A model generated the notes under the pieces. It was not told the DNA's origin. It did no database searches and saw only the letters and a list, made by a program, of their open reading frames with translations. A DNA stretch of 64,000 bases from assembly GCA_001931535.1 (NCBI GenBank), contig CP016211.1, forward strand, positions 2,570,501-2,634,500. Reading direction: 5' to 3'. Shown piece by piece: positions 53,247 to 63,086 of the stretch. The stretch is from Minicystis rosea (GTDB lineage Bacteria; Myxococcota_A; Polyangia; Polyangiales; Polyangiaceae). The stretch's first letter is position 1. The number at the start of each line of letters is the position of its first letter. Made by a program: the position numbers and the translations under genes.

Positions 53247-53267
53247 CCCATCGCCACATGCGATGGG
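53247..53267. promoter_or_regulatory. LysR-type operator, CCCATCGC-N5-GCGATGGG
   Basis: A perfect 8+8 inverted repeat with spacer CACAT. Its core ATCGC-N5-GCGAT contains T-N11-A (T at 53251, A at 53263), the LTTR box. It lies between the divergent LysR (53219) and YeiH (53300) starts, where such boxes normally occur. Confidence 0.8.
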
Positions 53268-53299
53268 GGACACACATCGTTTCGCGGCATGGTGCGCCC

Positions 53300-54298
53300 A
53301 TGAGCACCGCGGCTCCTGCCTCCGCCCTTCTCCACGCCGATGCGATCGTGCCGCCGCGCGGGCATCGCCTGGGGCGCGTCCTCATCCCGCTCGGCGCGGC
53401 GCTGGTGCTCCTGCCCTTCGTCTCCACGGGCGTGAGCCTGCTCGCGGGCATCGCGGTCGCGCTCACGGTGGGCAACCCGTTCGCGGAGCGGACCCGCAAG
53501 ATCGCGCACAAGCTCCTGATGCTCTCCGTCATCGGGCTCGGCGCGGGCATGGACCTCGCGGTGGTGGCGCGCGTCGGGAGCCAGGGCGTGCTCGAGACGG
53601 CGGCCAGCATCGCGGCGTGCCTCGTGCTCGGCACGTTGCTCGCGCGCGTCCTCGACGTGCCGCGCGACACCGGCTGGCTCGTGAGCGTGGGCACGGCGAT
53701 CTGTGGAGGCAGCGCCATCGCGGCCGTCGCGCCGGTCCTCAAGGCGCGCGATCACGAGGTGTCGATCGCGCTCGCCACCGTCTTCGTGCTCAACGGCGTG
53801 GCGCTCTTCCTCTTTCCGGCGGTGGGCCACGCGGTCGGCCTCGACGCCGCGCGCTTCGGCACGTGGGCCGCGCTCGCCGTGCACGACACCAGCTCCGTGG
53901 TGGGCGCAGCCATGAGCTACGGCAGCGGCGCCGTGGAGATCGCCACCACGTTGAAGCTCACCCGCGCGCTCTGGATCGTGCCCGTCGCCATGATCGTGGG
54001 CGCGGTGCGCGGTCGCGGGACCGGCACGGATCGGCAGCCGCTGCCGAAGCCGTGGTTCATCGCGGGGTTCCTGATTGCCTCGGCGCTGGTGACGGCGCTG
54101 CCCGTGCTGCGCCCGGCCGGCCTCGTGACGGCGGCCGTCGCACGTCGCGCCATGGTGCTCGCGCTGTTCCTCATCGGCGCGGGGCTCACCCGCGACGCCC
54201 TCCGCAAGGTCGGCGCGCGGCCGCTCCTCCATGGCGTGCTCCTCTGGCTGGCGATGGGCGCTGGCACACTCGCCGTCCTGTTGCGACACACCCGGTGA
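53300..54298 (+). CDS. YeiH family (UPF0324) putative sulphate/anion exporter
   Basis: 332 residues from ATG 53300, where the family pattern starts after a short leader; ATG 53243 would read through the operator. About ten membrane helices. Conserved pieces are LLMLSVIGLGAGMDL, the motif TGWLVSVGTAICGGSAIAAVAPVLKARDHEVSIALATVFVLN, FGTWAALAVHDTSSVVGAAMSYG and TLKLTRALWIVPVAMI. Members are proposed to export sulphate or sulphur anions; evidence in the family is thin. Likely controlled by the divergent LysR protein. Confidence 0.93.
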   Translation: MSTAAPASALLHADAIVPPRGHRLGRVLIPLGAALVLLPFVSTGVSLLAGIAVALTVGNPFAERTRKIAHKLLMLSVIGLGAGMDLAVVARVGSQGVLETAASIAACLVLGTLLARVLDVPRDTGWLVSVGTAICGGSAIAAVAPVLKARDHEVSIALATVFVLNGVALFLFPAVGHAVGLDAARFGTWAALAVHDTSSVVGAAMSYGSGAVEIATTLKLTRALWIVPVAMIVGAVRGRGTGTDRQPLPKPWFIAGFLIASALVTALPVLRPAGLVTAAVARRAMVLALFLIGAGLTRDALRKVGARPLLHGVLLWLAMGAGTLAVLLRHTR

Positions 54299-54389
54299 GC
54301 GCGGCGTGCCATCCTGAGCCGAGCACATTGCAACGAGCGCTGATTTCCCCGAGGATGGAGGGGGCATGCATCGTGCACAGCGCGTCGAC

Positions 54390-54734
54390 ATGACATTTCT
54401 TCCCTGGCTCAAGAGCGCGTGCTTCGTCCTCTCCATCGCGCTCGGCGTCGGCAGCGTCTTGGCCGCGTGTCACGGCGAGGTGGTGGTGTCGTCGTCGTCG
54501 AGCACCAGCAGCGGCGGCGAAGGGTATTGGGAGGGCGAGGGCGCCTGGGAAGGCGAAGGCTATTGGGAGGGTGAGGGCGGTTGGGAAGGCGAAGGCTATT
54601 GGGAGGGTGAGGGCGGCTGGGAGGGGGAGGGCGCTTGGGAAGGCGCGCCCGAGCCCATCCCCGATGCGGGCACGATCGACGTCGATGCCGGCGCTATCGA
54701 CTTCGACGGCGGCGCCGCGGACGACGCCGGCTGA
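54390..54734 (+). CDS. WEGEG-repeat lipoprotein
   Basis: 114 residues from ATG 54390. Signal MTFLPWLKSACFVLSIALGV then GSVLAAC with lipobox LAAC. After a short Ser run, residues 47-88 are seven six-residue units WEGEGx (x is A, Y or G; the last is WEGAPE). The tail is acidic (IPDAGTIDVDAGAIDFDGG). The Glu/Trp/Gly array is strongly acidic with evenly spaced Trp, suited to binding cations, sugars or a basic surface. It lies 14 bases before the anchored amidohydrolase gene and probably shares its transcript. No family recognised. Confidence 0.8.
   Translation: MTFLPWLKSACFVLSIALGVGSVLAACHGEVVVSSSSSTSSGGEGYWEGEGAWEGEGYWEGEGGWEGEGYWEGEGGWEGEGAWEGAPEPIPDAGTIDVDAGAIDFDGGAADDAG
54528..54653 (+). repeat. 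18-bp tandem repeats encoding WEGEGx
   Basis: Seven 18-base units with substantial silent variation (GAG/GAA, GGC/GGT/GGG). The Trp codons are exactly 18 bases apart, so the protein repeat is under selection. Confidence 0.85.
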
Positions 54735-54748
54735 CGACGCCAGCACGC

Positions 54749-55837
54749 ATGACCTCCACTCCGAGCCCGGATCCGGCTGCAAAATGGCTTTGGGCTGGGC
54801 TCGCGGCGTTGCTCGTCGTGCTCAACGTCGCGGTCTGGTTTCGCGGCAAGAAGCCCGCGGAGCACGGCCCTCCTCGTCCCGCACCGCGACCGGACGCGTA
54901 TGTGGCGGATGATCCCGCGCTGCGCATCGACACGCTGAGCCCGCGGCGCTTCGCGGCCATCGACATCCACGAGCACGCCCAGACCGAGGCGGACGTGGAG
55001 CGCTTGTTGGCCGCGATGGATCGGCTCGGGATCGAGCGCGCGTGCTTCGTCGCTTCTTCGCGTGTGACCTTCGATCATCGCTTCGCCGGCGGGTTCGAGG
55101 GCTTCGAGGAGAACAACGAGGCGCTGCTGCGCGCGAAGGCGCGGCACCCCGATCGGGTCTGCGTCTTCGTCACGCTCCATCCGCCCGACACGGGGAACGT
55201 CGAGCGGCTCGCGCACTACGTGGCCCGCGGCGCGGATGGGCTGAAGCTCTATCTCGGTCACCCAGGGAGCACCGCCACCGAGCCGTTCCACATGATGCCG
55301 CTCGACGATCCGCGGATCGCGCCGGTGTTCGCGTATGCCGAGAAGACGCAGCTCCCCATCACGATCCATGTGGATCTCGGCGCGTATGGGGACGAGCTCG
55401 GCCGGCTCCTCGCGCGCTTCCCCGAGCTGCGGGTGAACCTGCCGCACTTCGGCACGTCGAAGAACACCGCCGAGCGGCTCGAACGGTTGGGACGACTGCT
55501 CGATGCGCACCCGCACGTCTATGCGGACATGAGCTTCGGTCATCGCGACATCCAGATGGCGGACTTCGAGACGCTGGCCGCGACGCACGATCGGGTGGCC
55601 GCGTTCGTCACGCAGCATGCGGATCGGATGATGTTCGGCGCCGATCTGGTGGTGACCGAGAAGACGAGCGACGAGACCATGACGGCCACGCTGCGGTCGT
55701 ACATGCAGATGCTGGAGGCACCTGCGTTCCGCTTCTTTCTGCGACCAGCTCGACCGATGCGAGGGCTCGCGCTCCCGGACGAGGTGCTCCGCAAGGTGTA
55801 CCGCGACACGCCCGCGGCGTTCTTGAAGCTGCGTTGA
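54749..55837 (+). CDS. membrane-anchored amidohydrolase family protein
   Basis: 362 residues from ATG 54749; no good ribosome binding site, consistent with coupling to the preceding gene. One N-terminal membrane anchor (WLWAGLAALLVVLNVAVWF) then a Pro-rich linker. Residues about 70-360 are an amidohydrolase-2-type barrel: FAAIDIHEHAQTEADVERLL with a His-x-His metal site, GLKLYLGHPG, LPITIHVDLG with another metal His, VNLPHFGT and a late DRMMFGADLVVTE with the catalytic Asp. It therefore acts outside the cytoplasm or on the membrane face. Substrate unknown. Confidence 0.9.
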   Translation: MTSTPSPDPAAKWLWAGLAALLVVLNVAVWFRGKKPAEHGPPRPAPRPDAYVADDPALRIDTLSPRRFAAIDIHEHAQTEADVERLLAAMDRLGIERACFVASSRVTFDHRFAGGFEGFEENNEALLRAKARHPDRVCVFVTLHPPDTGNVERLAHYVARGADGLKLYLGHPGSTATEPFHMMPLDDPRIAPVFAYAEKTQLPITIHVDLGAYGDELGRLLARFPELRVNLPHFGTSKNTAERLERLGRLLDAHPHVYADMSFGHRDIQMADFETLAATHDRVAAFVTQHADRMMFGADLVVTEKTSDETMTATLRSYMQMLEAPAFRFFLRPARPMRGLALPDEVLRKVYRDTPAAFLKLR

Positions 55838-55884
55838 GCGGAGCAACGATCGAGGGCCGATGATGCCCTCGATCTCCAAGCCGG

Positions 55885-56934
55885 GTGGATGCGCTATTCC
55901 TCCATGGCAAGGCACTGATCGTGGGCACGCACCTCGGCCTCTTCGTCACCGATGCTCGCGAGGACACGTACGCGTCGCGCCTCTGCCGTCTCATGGAAGC
56001 GCTCGACGCGTGGGGGCATGTCGAGCGCGATGCTTGGACCGTCGATGTGCGTCACGATGGTCGCGAGGCCGATGTCGAGCGCGCGCGGCAAGACGCCGAG
56101 CAGCGTACGAAGCTTCGTTTCGGCGAGCGCATGGACGCGGCTGGGGCGCGGGCGCTGGTCGAAGCGATGGGCACGACGGTGGGGCTGACGCTCATCGTCC
56201 CGAGCGCGATCACGCATCTGTACCTGACCTCGTGCGAGGCGCGGCGCCGGCGCCAGCGCGGTTTGCCCGACCTCGCGCGCAGCGTGGCCGCGCGCATGGA
56301 TGGCGATCTCGAGATCGACATGCACAAGGTCGGGAGGCGGTGCTTCGAGGGCGCGTGGTCCAGCAGCGATGAGGTGCAGGCGCTGCTCGGCGCTGCCGAG
56401 GAGGCGCGTGCTGCGCGCTCGTTCGACGAGGCGGAGCGGCTCTCGAGCGAGGCCGCGGCGCTCGCCGATCGGGTGCTGGATGAGCGCCGCTTGCTGATGT
56501 TGGATCTCTTCGCGACGCTGGCCGCGCGCTTCGAGCCGGCTTCGGTGAAGGCGTATCTCGATTTCGAGGACTACATCCCGCCGCGCGCCACGATGGCCTA
56601 TTACCAATCTGCGTCTGCAGTCACGGCCGACCTCGCTTTGCTCGTGGATGCGGACGCGGTCCTCACCAGTGCGGAGAGCCCGGCCTATCTCGAGCACGCG
56701 CTCGGGCGCGTCTCCTCCGCAGGTGAAGCGCAGCCGACGGCCGAAATGCGGGCGTTGCGGGCACGCCTACGCGCGATCACGCAAGACGAGGTGACGCGCA
56801 TCGCGTCGACCATGACCGCATGGGTGATGCCGATGGCGGGAGGCTGGCTGGTGTCCAATCCCGACTTCGATCCGGTGGGCCGGTCCATCGCGCCGTTCTT
56901 CGAGGCGTTGATCGCCGGTGCGCCGCCGCGGTGA
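55885..56934 (+). CDS. hypothetical helical protein
   Basis: 349 residues from GTG 55885. Soluble, helix-rich, Ala/Arg/Glu-rich. It has a central segment with YLTSCEARRRRQRGLPDLARSV, then an Ala/Glu helical part (EAARAARSFDEAERLSSEA-like) that may be a TPR hairpin, and a C-terminal AWVMPMAGGWLVSNPDFDPVG. No signal peptide. No known family recognised. It follows the amidohydrolase by 47 bases on the same strand and may share its transcript. Confidence 0.78.
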   Translation: MDALFLHGKALIVGTHLGLFVTDAREDTYASRLCRLMEALDAWGHVERDAWTVDVRHDGREADVERARQDAEQRTKLRFGERMDAAGARALVEAMGTTVGLTLIVPSAITHLYLTSCEARRRRQRGLPDLARSVAARMDGDLEIDMHKVGRRCFEGAWSSSDEVQALLGAAEEARAARSFDEAERLSSEAAALADRVLDERRLLMLDLFATLAARFEPASVKAYLDFEDYIPPRATMAYYQSASAVTADLALLVDADAVLTSAESPAYLEHALGRVSSAGEAQPTAEMRALRARLRAITQDEVTRIASTMTAWVMPMAGGWLVSNPDFDPVGRSIAPFFEALIAGAPPR

Positions 56935-56961
56935 ATCGCGCTCCGCGCGCCGCTTCGAGCA

Positions 56962-58335
56962 TCACGTTTCGAGTGTCCGGCTCGGCATCGCCGACCAGAG
57001 GAGGACGAGCGAGAGCCCGAGGAGCAACAGCGACCAGAGGAAGCTGAGCGAGCCGGCGAGCGCGCTGCCGTGAACGATGGCCGCGACGGCGAAGATGGCG
57101 AACGCGGCGTACAGCGCCGAGAGGCCCCACGTGTCGGCCGTGGTGCCGCGGCGGTGGAAGCACAGCACGAGGAGGCAGGCGACCACGTAGTAGTAGGAGG
57201 CCGCGGAGACGAAGGTGAACATCAGCACGAGCCCTGCGGGGAGGAGCCGCGGCCTCGTCATCCGGCGCGCGGCGAGGATGAAGCCGACCGCCATCAGCGC
57301 GGCGGCGGGCCAATAGAGCAGGGGGCGATCGAGGCCCACGAGGTACTCGAGGCCGCTGCGTTGCTGGCTCACGACGTGCGCGTGCAGGCCGATGGTGACG
57401 GCGAAGTCGTGCCAGCGATCGAGGCCACCACCGAAGGCGAAGAGCACGACGCTCGTGGCCGCGAAGGCGCCGAGGAAGCGCGCATCCCGCGGAGCGAGCC
57501 GCCGCGTGGCGAAGAGCGAGACGGCCGCGCGCACGAGCACGCCGCCGAGGAAGACCACGGGGAACACACGCATCAACGCGGCGTACCCGAGGCATGCGCC
57601 CGCGAGCGCATGACGTCGCCGCCGATACGCAGCGATGGAGACGAGCAGCGCCGCGAGCCAATCCATGCGCAGGAAGGCCCCTTTGAGCGGCGTGAGGTGC
57701 AACGGATTCGCGCCCCAAGCGACGAGGAAGAGGCCGAGCGTGATCGGTCCATAGGCCCAGAGCAGCGCGGCGCACGCGGCGAGGAGAAGGAGCTGATCGG
57801 GGAGGACGAGCGCGAGCATCGCGCCCGGGGCATCGAGAGGAACGCGCGAGGCGATGAGGCCGGCGAGGCGATCCCAGGATGGCGTGGGGTGATAACCACG
57901 ATCGGTCAGGACCAAGGGCCAGACGTTGCGATCGATGTGCGCTTGAAACCACTCCACATCGCGGCGGAATGCGGCCCAACGGGCAGGGGTGAAGCCGCTC
58001 GTGAAATGGTCGCGGCGCGCGAGGAGCGCTCGCGGAGGGAGGTAGCGCTGCGTGCGGAGATCGCGGACCCGATCGAGGCTCGCGAACATGCGGGGGCCGT
58101 CGTCGTCCGCGGCGAGGGTGGCGCCGTAGAGCTTGTCGTAGCCGAGCTCGGGCGCGTACTTGGCGCCGAGGTAGTGATGGTAGATGTCCCAATAGCCGAT
58201 GTGCTCTCCGCGCGGCTGCGCGTGATAGGCGTAGACGCCGGTGAGCGCCGACAGCGCGAGCGCGAGGGCAAAGGCCTTGCTCGGTGGACGCGATCGTTGC
58301 CGGCGGCGCCAGGCCACGAGGCCGAGGCCGAGCAC
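56962..58335 (-). CDS. polytopic membrane protein, GT87/DUF2029-like
   Basis: 457 residues from GTG 58335. The frame stays open about 110 bases upstream with good protein-like sequence (TNALAFLKLSLAVLGLG) but no ATG/GTG/TTG, so the true start may be a CTG near 58378 or the 5' end may be eroded. About nine membrane helices. A GYWDIYHHYLGAKYAPELGYDKLYG loop with its Asp precedes them, as in GT87 polyprenol-sugar mannosyltransferases. The short spacing to LigA on the same strand (134 bases) suggests independent promoters. Family is inferred from topology and loop. Confidence 0.83.
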   Translation of the reverse strand: MLGLGLVAWRRRQRSRPPSKAFALALALSALTGVYAYHAQPRGEHIGYWDIYHHYLGAKYAPELGYDKLYGATLAADDDGPRMFASLDRVRDLRTQRYLPPRALLARRDHFTSGFTPARWAAFRRDVEWFQAHIDRNVWPLVLTDRGYHPTPSWDRLAGLIASRVPLDAPGAMLALVLPDQLLLLAACAALLWAYGPITLGLFLVAWGANPLHLTPLKGAFLRMDWLAALLVSIAAYRRRRHALAGACLGYAALMRVFPVVFLGGVLVRAAVSLFATRRLAPRDARFLGAFAATSVVLFAFGGGLDRWHDFAVTIGLHAHVVSQQRSGLEYLVGLDRPLLYWPAAALMAVGFILAARRMTRPRLLPAGLVLMFTFVSAASYYYVVACLLVLCFHRRGTTADTWGLSALYAAFAIFAVAAIVHGSALAGSLSFLWSLLLLGLSLVLLWSAMPSRTLET

Positions 58336-58468
58336 CGCGAGGGAGAGCTTGAGGAAGGCGAGGGCGTTCGTCAGAGGAGCACCAGAAGGCGCGTAGAGAC
58401 CGGCGACGTCAAGCGTCTCGACGGCGTCGGATCGAAAGCGTTCCTACCGCTGTTCGCGTCGCGCGGGC

Positions 58469-60565
<2,097 letters not shown>

Positions 60566-61549
60566 TCAACCGATCTGCAGCATCACCTTCCCGAAGGATC
60601 CGTTCTCGGCCACATAGGCGTGGGCCGCCGCGGCCTCGGAGAACGGGAACGTGCGGTCCACCACGGGTTTCACGCGGCCTTCGGCGAGCCAAGGGGAGAG
60701 GTTCTTCGCGAGCAGCTCCGCGGCCGCGATCTTCTCTTCGAGCGGCCGGGCGCGGAGCACGGTGCCCACGATTTCGAGGCGCTTTTGGAGCACCGCGCCG
60801 AGCCCGAGCGTGGCGCTCAGGCCGCCGGTCAAGCCGACGAGGACGAGGCGCGCCCGCGAGGCGCAGGCCGCGATCGACTCCGCCACGTAGTCGCCGCCGA
60901 CGAGATCGATCACCACGTCGACGCCGCGCCCGCTCGTCGCGTCGAGCACCTGCTTCGCGAAGGCGCCCTTCGCGGGCACCACGCCGGCGTTCATGCCGAG
61001 CGCGCGGCAGCGGGAGAGCTTGTCGTCCGTGCGCGAGGTGCCGACCACGAAGCAGCCGAGCGCGCGCGCGACTTGAATGGCCGCCGTGCCCACGCCGCTG
61101 CCCGCGGCGTGCACCAACACGCGCTCTCCGGGCGCGAGCCGGCCGCGCACCATGAGCGCGTCGTAGGCCGTGATGAACGCCTCCGGGACGGCAGCCGCCT
61201 CGAGATCGGAGAGGCCCGCGGGGATGGGCGCGAGCTCGCGCTCGTGCACCACGAGGAGCTCCGCGTACGCGCCGCCGGGCACGAGGCCGAAGACGCGATC
61301 GCCGACACGGTAGCGCGTGACGCCGGAGCCGATCGTCTCCACGGTGCCCGCGTATTCGAGGCCGGGGATGTCGCGCGGGGCGCCGGGCGGGGCCGGGTAG
61401 TGACCGGCCCGTTGCAGCAAGTCCGCGCGGTTCACGCCGGCGGCGACGACGCGCACGCGCACGTGGTTGTGAGGGACCTCGGGATCCGGGACCTCGCGCA
61501 GCTCGAGGACGTCCGGACCGCCCGGCTCGCGAATGACGATGGCCTTCAT
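60566..61549 (-). CDS. NAD(P)H quinone oxidoreductase, PIG3/TIGR02824 type
   Basis: 327 residues, zinc-free medium-chain dehydrogenase/reductase. MKAIVIREPGGPDVLELREVP, GVNRADLLQRAGHYPAPPG (a signature of the PIG3 branch), IPGLEYAGTVETIGSGV, and the nucleotide motif LVHAAGSGVGTAAIQVA. No structural-zinc Cys cluster. Reduces quinones or electrophilic carbonyls with NADPH. It precedes ligA on the same strand. Confidence 0.94.
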   Translation of the reverse strand: MKAIVIREPGGPDVLELREVPDPEVPHNHVRVRVVAAGVNRADLLQRAGHYPAPPGAPRDIPGLEYAGTVETIGSGVTRYRVGDRVFGLVPGGAYAELLVVHERELAPIPAGLSDLEAAAVPEAFITAYDALMVRGRLAPGERVLVHAAGSGVGTAAIQVARALGCFVVGTSRTDDKLSRCRALGMNAGVVPAKGAFAKQVLDATSGRGVDVVIDLVGGDYVAESIAACASRARLVLVGLTGGLSATLGLGAVLQKRLEIVGTVLRARPLEEKIAAAELLAKNLSPWLAEGRVKPVVDRTFPFSEAAAAHAYVAENGSFGKVMLQIG

Positions 61550-61582
61550 GCGAGGCGGCGTACCACTCCACCGGGGTGGAGG

Positions 61583-61607
61583 GCGAGGCTCACCGAGGGA
61601 GCCTCGC
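61583..61607 (+). terminator. hairpin with T-run, upstream of quinone oxidoreductase gene
   Basis: GCGAGGCTC and GAGCCTCGC form a perfect 9-bp stem with a 7-base loop, followed on the + strand by GTTTTG. No + gene ends just here, so it may stop antisense transcripts or be part of the end of the minus-strand lipoprotein transcript. Confidence 0.4.
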
Positions 61608-61712
61608 GTTTTGTCGCTTCGTTCGTGTGGCCGCTCAGAGCTGACGCCGCTCAGAGCTGACGAAGAGCGCCGAGGCTGGGCTCGAAGCGGTACGACATTG
61701 GCGAGGGTGGTT

Positions 61713-61735
61713 GGAAGGGAGCGGTGCTCCCTTCC
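61713..61735 (-). terminator. terminator of the small lipoprotein gene
   Basis: GGAAGGGAGC and GCTCCCTTCC pair perfectly over 10 bp with a 3-base loop, 6 bases after the stop of the minus-strand gene. Confidence 0.7.
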
Positions 61736-61741
61736 TCGGGC

Positions 61742-62281
61742 TCAACCGTTCTTCAGCACGCGGAAGGGCTTGGGGAAGAGGGCCCAGTGATCCTTGACCC
61801 AGATGAGGCCGTCGGCGTGGAGGCCGCCCTTCTCGCCGGGCTTCACGAACTTCACGCAGTACACGACGACCGAAGGCTGGATCTTGTCGGCGATGTCCTT
61901 GTAGCCGCCCGGGCAGCCCTGCGCGTTCTCGGTGCCGGTGACGAGCTGCGGCTGCGGCGCCCCGACGATGTTGATCTCGGTCTGCTCCGCGCCGGGCTTG
62001 AGCGTGAGCTTGCCGCCGTCCCACAGGGGATCCATGGCGCTCTTCATCTTCTGCGCGGCGTCGCCGACGAAGACGGAGGCGTAGTCGTCGGGCTTGGGGC
62101 GGAGCGCCGTGGTGAGCGCGGCGTGATCGGCCCCCGGCTTGGTGAGCGCGCTCAACATCTCCTTCGCCCCGGCGGCGTTGCCCTGCGCATCGCCGCTGCT
62201 CGCGCTGCCGCCGCTGCTGCCCTTCTTGCTGCAGCCGAAAAGGCACGCGGTTGCGATCATCAGTGCGTACACGCTCTTCAT
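61742..62281 (-). CDS. small lipoprotein, unknown function
   Basis: 179 residues from ATG 62281 with AGGAGG 7 bases upstream. MKSVYALMIATACLFGCSKK is a lipoprotein signal (lipobox LFGC). A Gly/Ser linker follows. The mature domain has ALTTALRPKPDDYASVFVGDAAQKMKSAMDPLW and a beta-rich C-terminal half with two Cys (GCPGGYKDIADK, VVVYCVKFVKPGEKGG). I recognise no family. An own terminator follows. Confidence 0.86.
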   Translation of the reverse strand: MKSVYALMIATACLFGCSKKGSSGGSASSGDAQGNAAGAKEMLSALTKPGADHAALTTALRPKPDDYASVFVGDAAQKMKSAMDPLWDGGKLTLKPGAEQTEINIVGAPQPQLVTGTENAQGCPGGYKDIADKIQPSVVVYCVKFVKPGEKGGLHADGLIWVKDHWALFPKPFRVLKNG

Positions 62282-63086
62282 GGGGACCCTCCTGCACGCA
62301 CCGCGTGCGGTACGGCTCGGCGGTATCCCAGCCCCAAGAGCGCGGCAAGCCCGCCGCGCGTGCGTGGTGATCCCGCCATCGTCGATCCGCCCCGGGCTCC
62401 ATGATCATCGATCCTCGCGCGACGTCGATCCGCTCTGGATCAGGCTGCGTTCGCTGTCGATGCGCGCGATCGACGAGCACCTCTCGCGGCACCTGGTACG
62501 TCCTCTCACCAGAGGGCGCGCGTCGCGATCGTGGTTCGCGAGTGCGTGCGTGATCCAGCGGGCTCGACCTCGCGAGGGGCTCGCCGGTCCTCGATGGGAG
62601 ACCTGCGCGTGCCGATATAAATATCGTTAATTCGCGTCGCGGCGGAGCGAGCCGCAGCCTGCGTCGCCGAGAGAAGCGCCCATGAAACCATCGTCTCGTG
62701 GCGCGTTGCGGTGTGCGAGCATGCTTATGAGAGCTCCTCTGTCAAGACGAGAGTGCCTGTCGCAGCTCCGGCGGGAGAGGGCATGACCACAGTCCGCGAC
62801 GGAGGTGAATCCCAACGTTGCATTGCGCAAGTCGAGCGGAGGAGTCGAAGCCTCGTTCGAAGAGATCGTCTTTCGAGGCGCAAATCGCGCGTCGTGCGGC
62901 ACATTTTGCGACTCGGGCTTCTCGCGACGGCGATATCGCGTTGCGGCAAATGGGTTTTGCGTCCAGGTCAGCATGGCATTCCGATGACGAGCGAGTCACG
63001 AAAGATGGCAGTGCGTAAACTGCGTCGACTTCGTGCTACACGGCTTGTGCCGCAGCACTGGCCGTTCCAACCACGCCAACCCATCG
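62282..63086. other. long intergenic region with AT-rich palindrome
   Basis: About 800 bases, the longest gene-poor stretch. A perfect 14-base palindrome CGATAT-AA-ATATCG at 62613-62626 is followed by GTTAATTCG, the most A/T-rich spot nearby, and may be an operator or promoter core. One + frame (62711-63109) is open but Arg/Ser-rich with no family resemblance and overlaps the next gene; I do not call it. The upstream region of the next gene is included. Confidence 0.4.
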
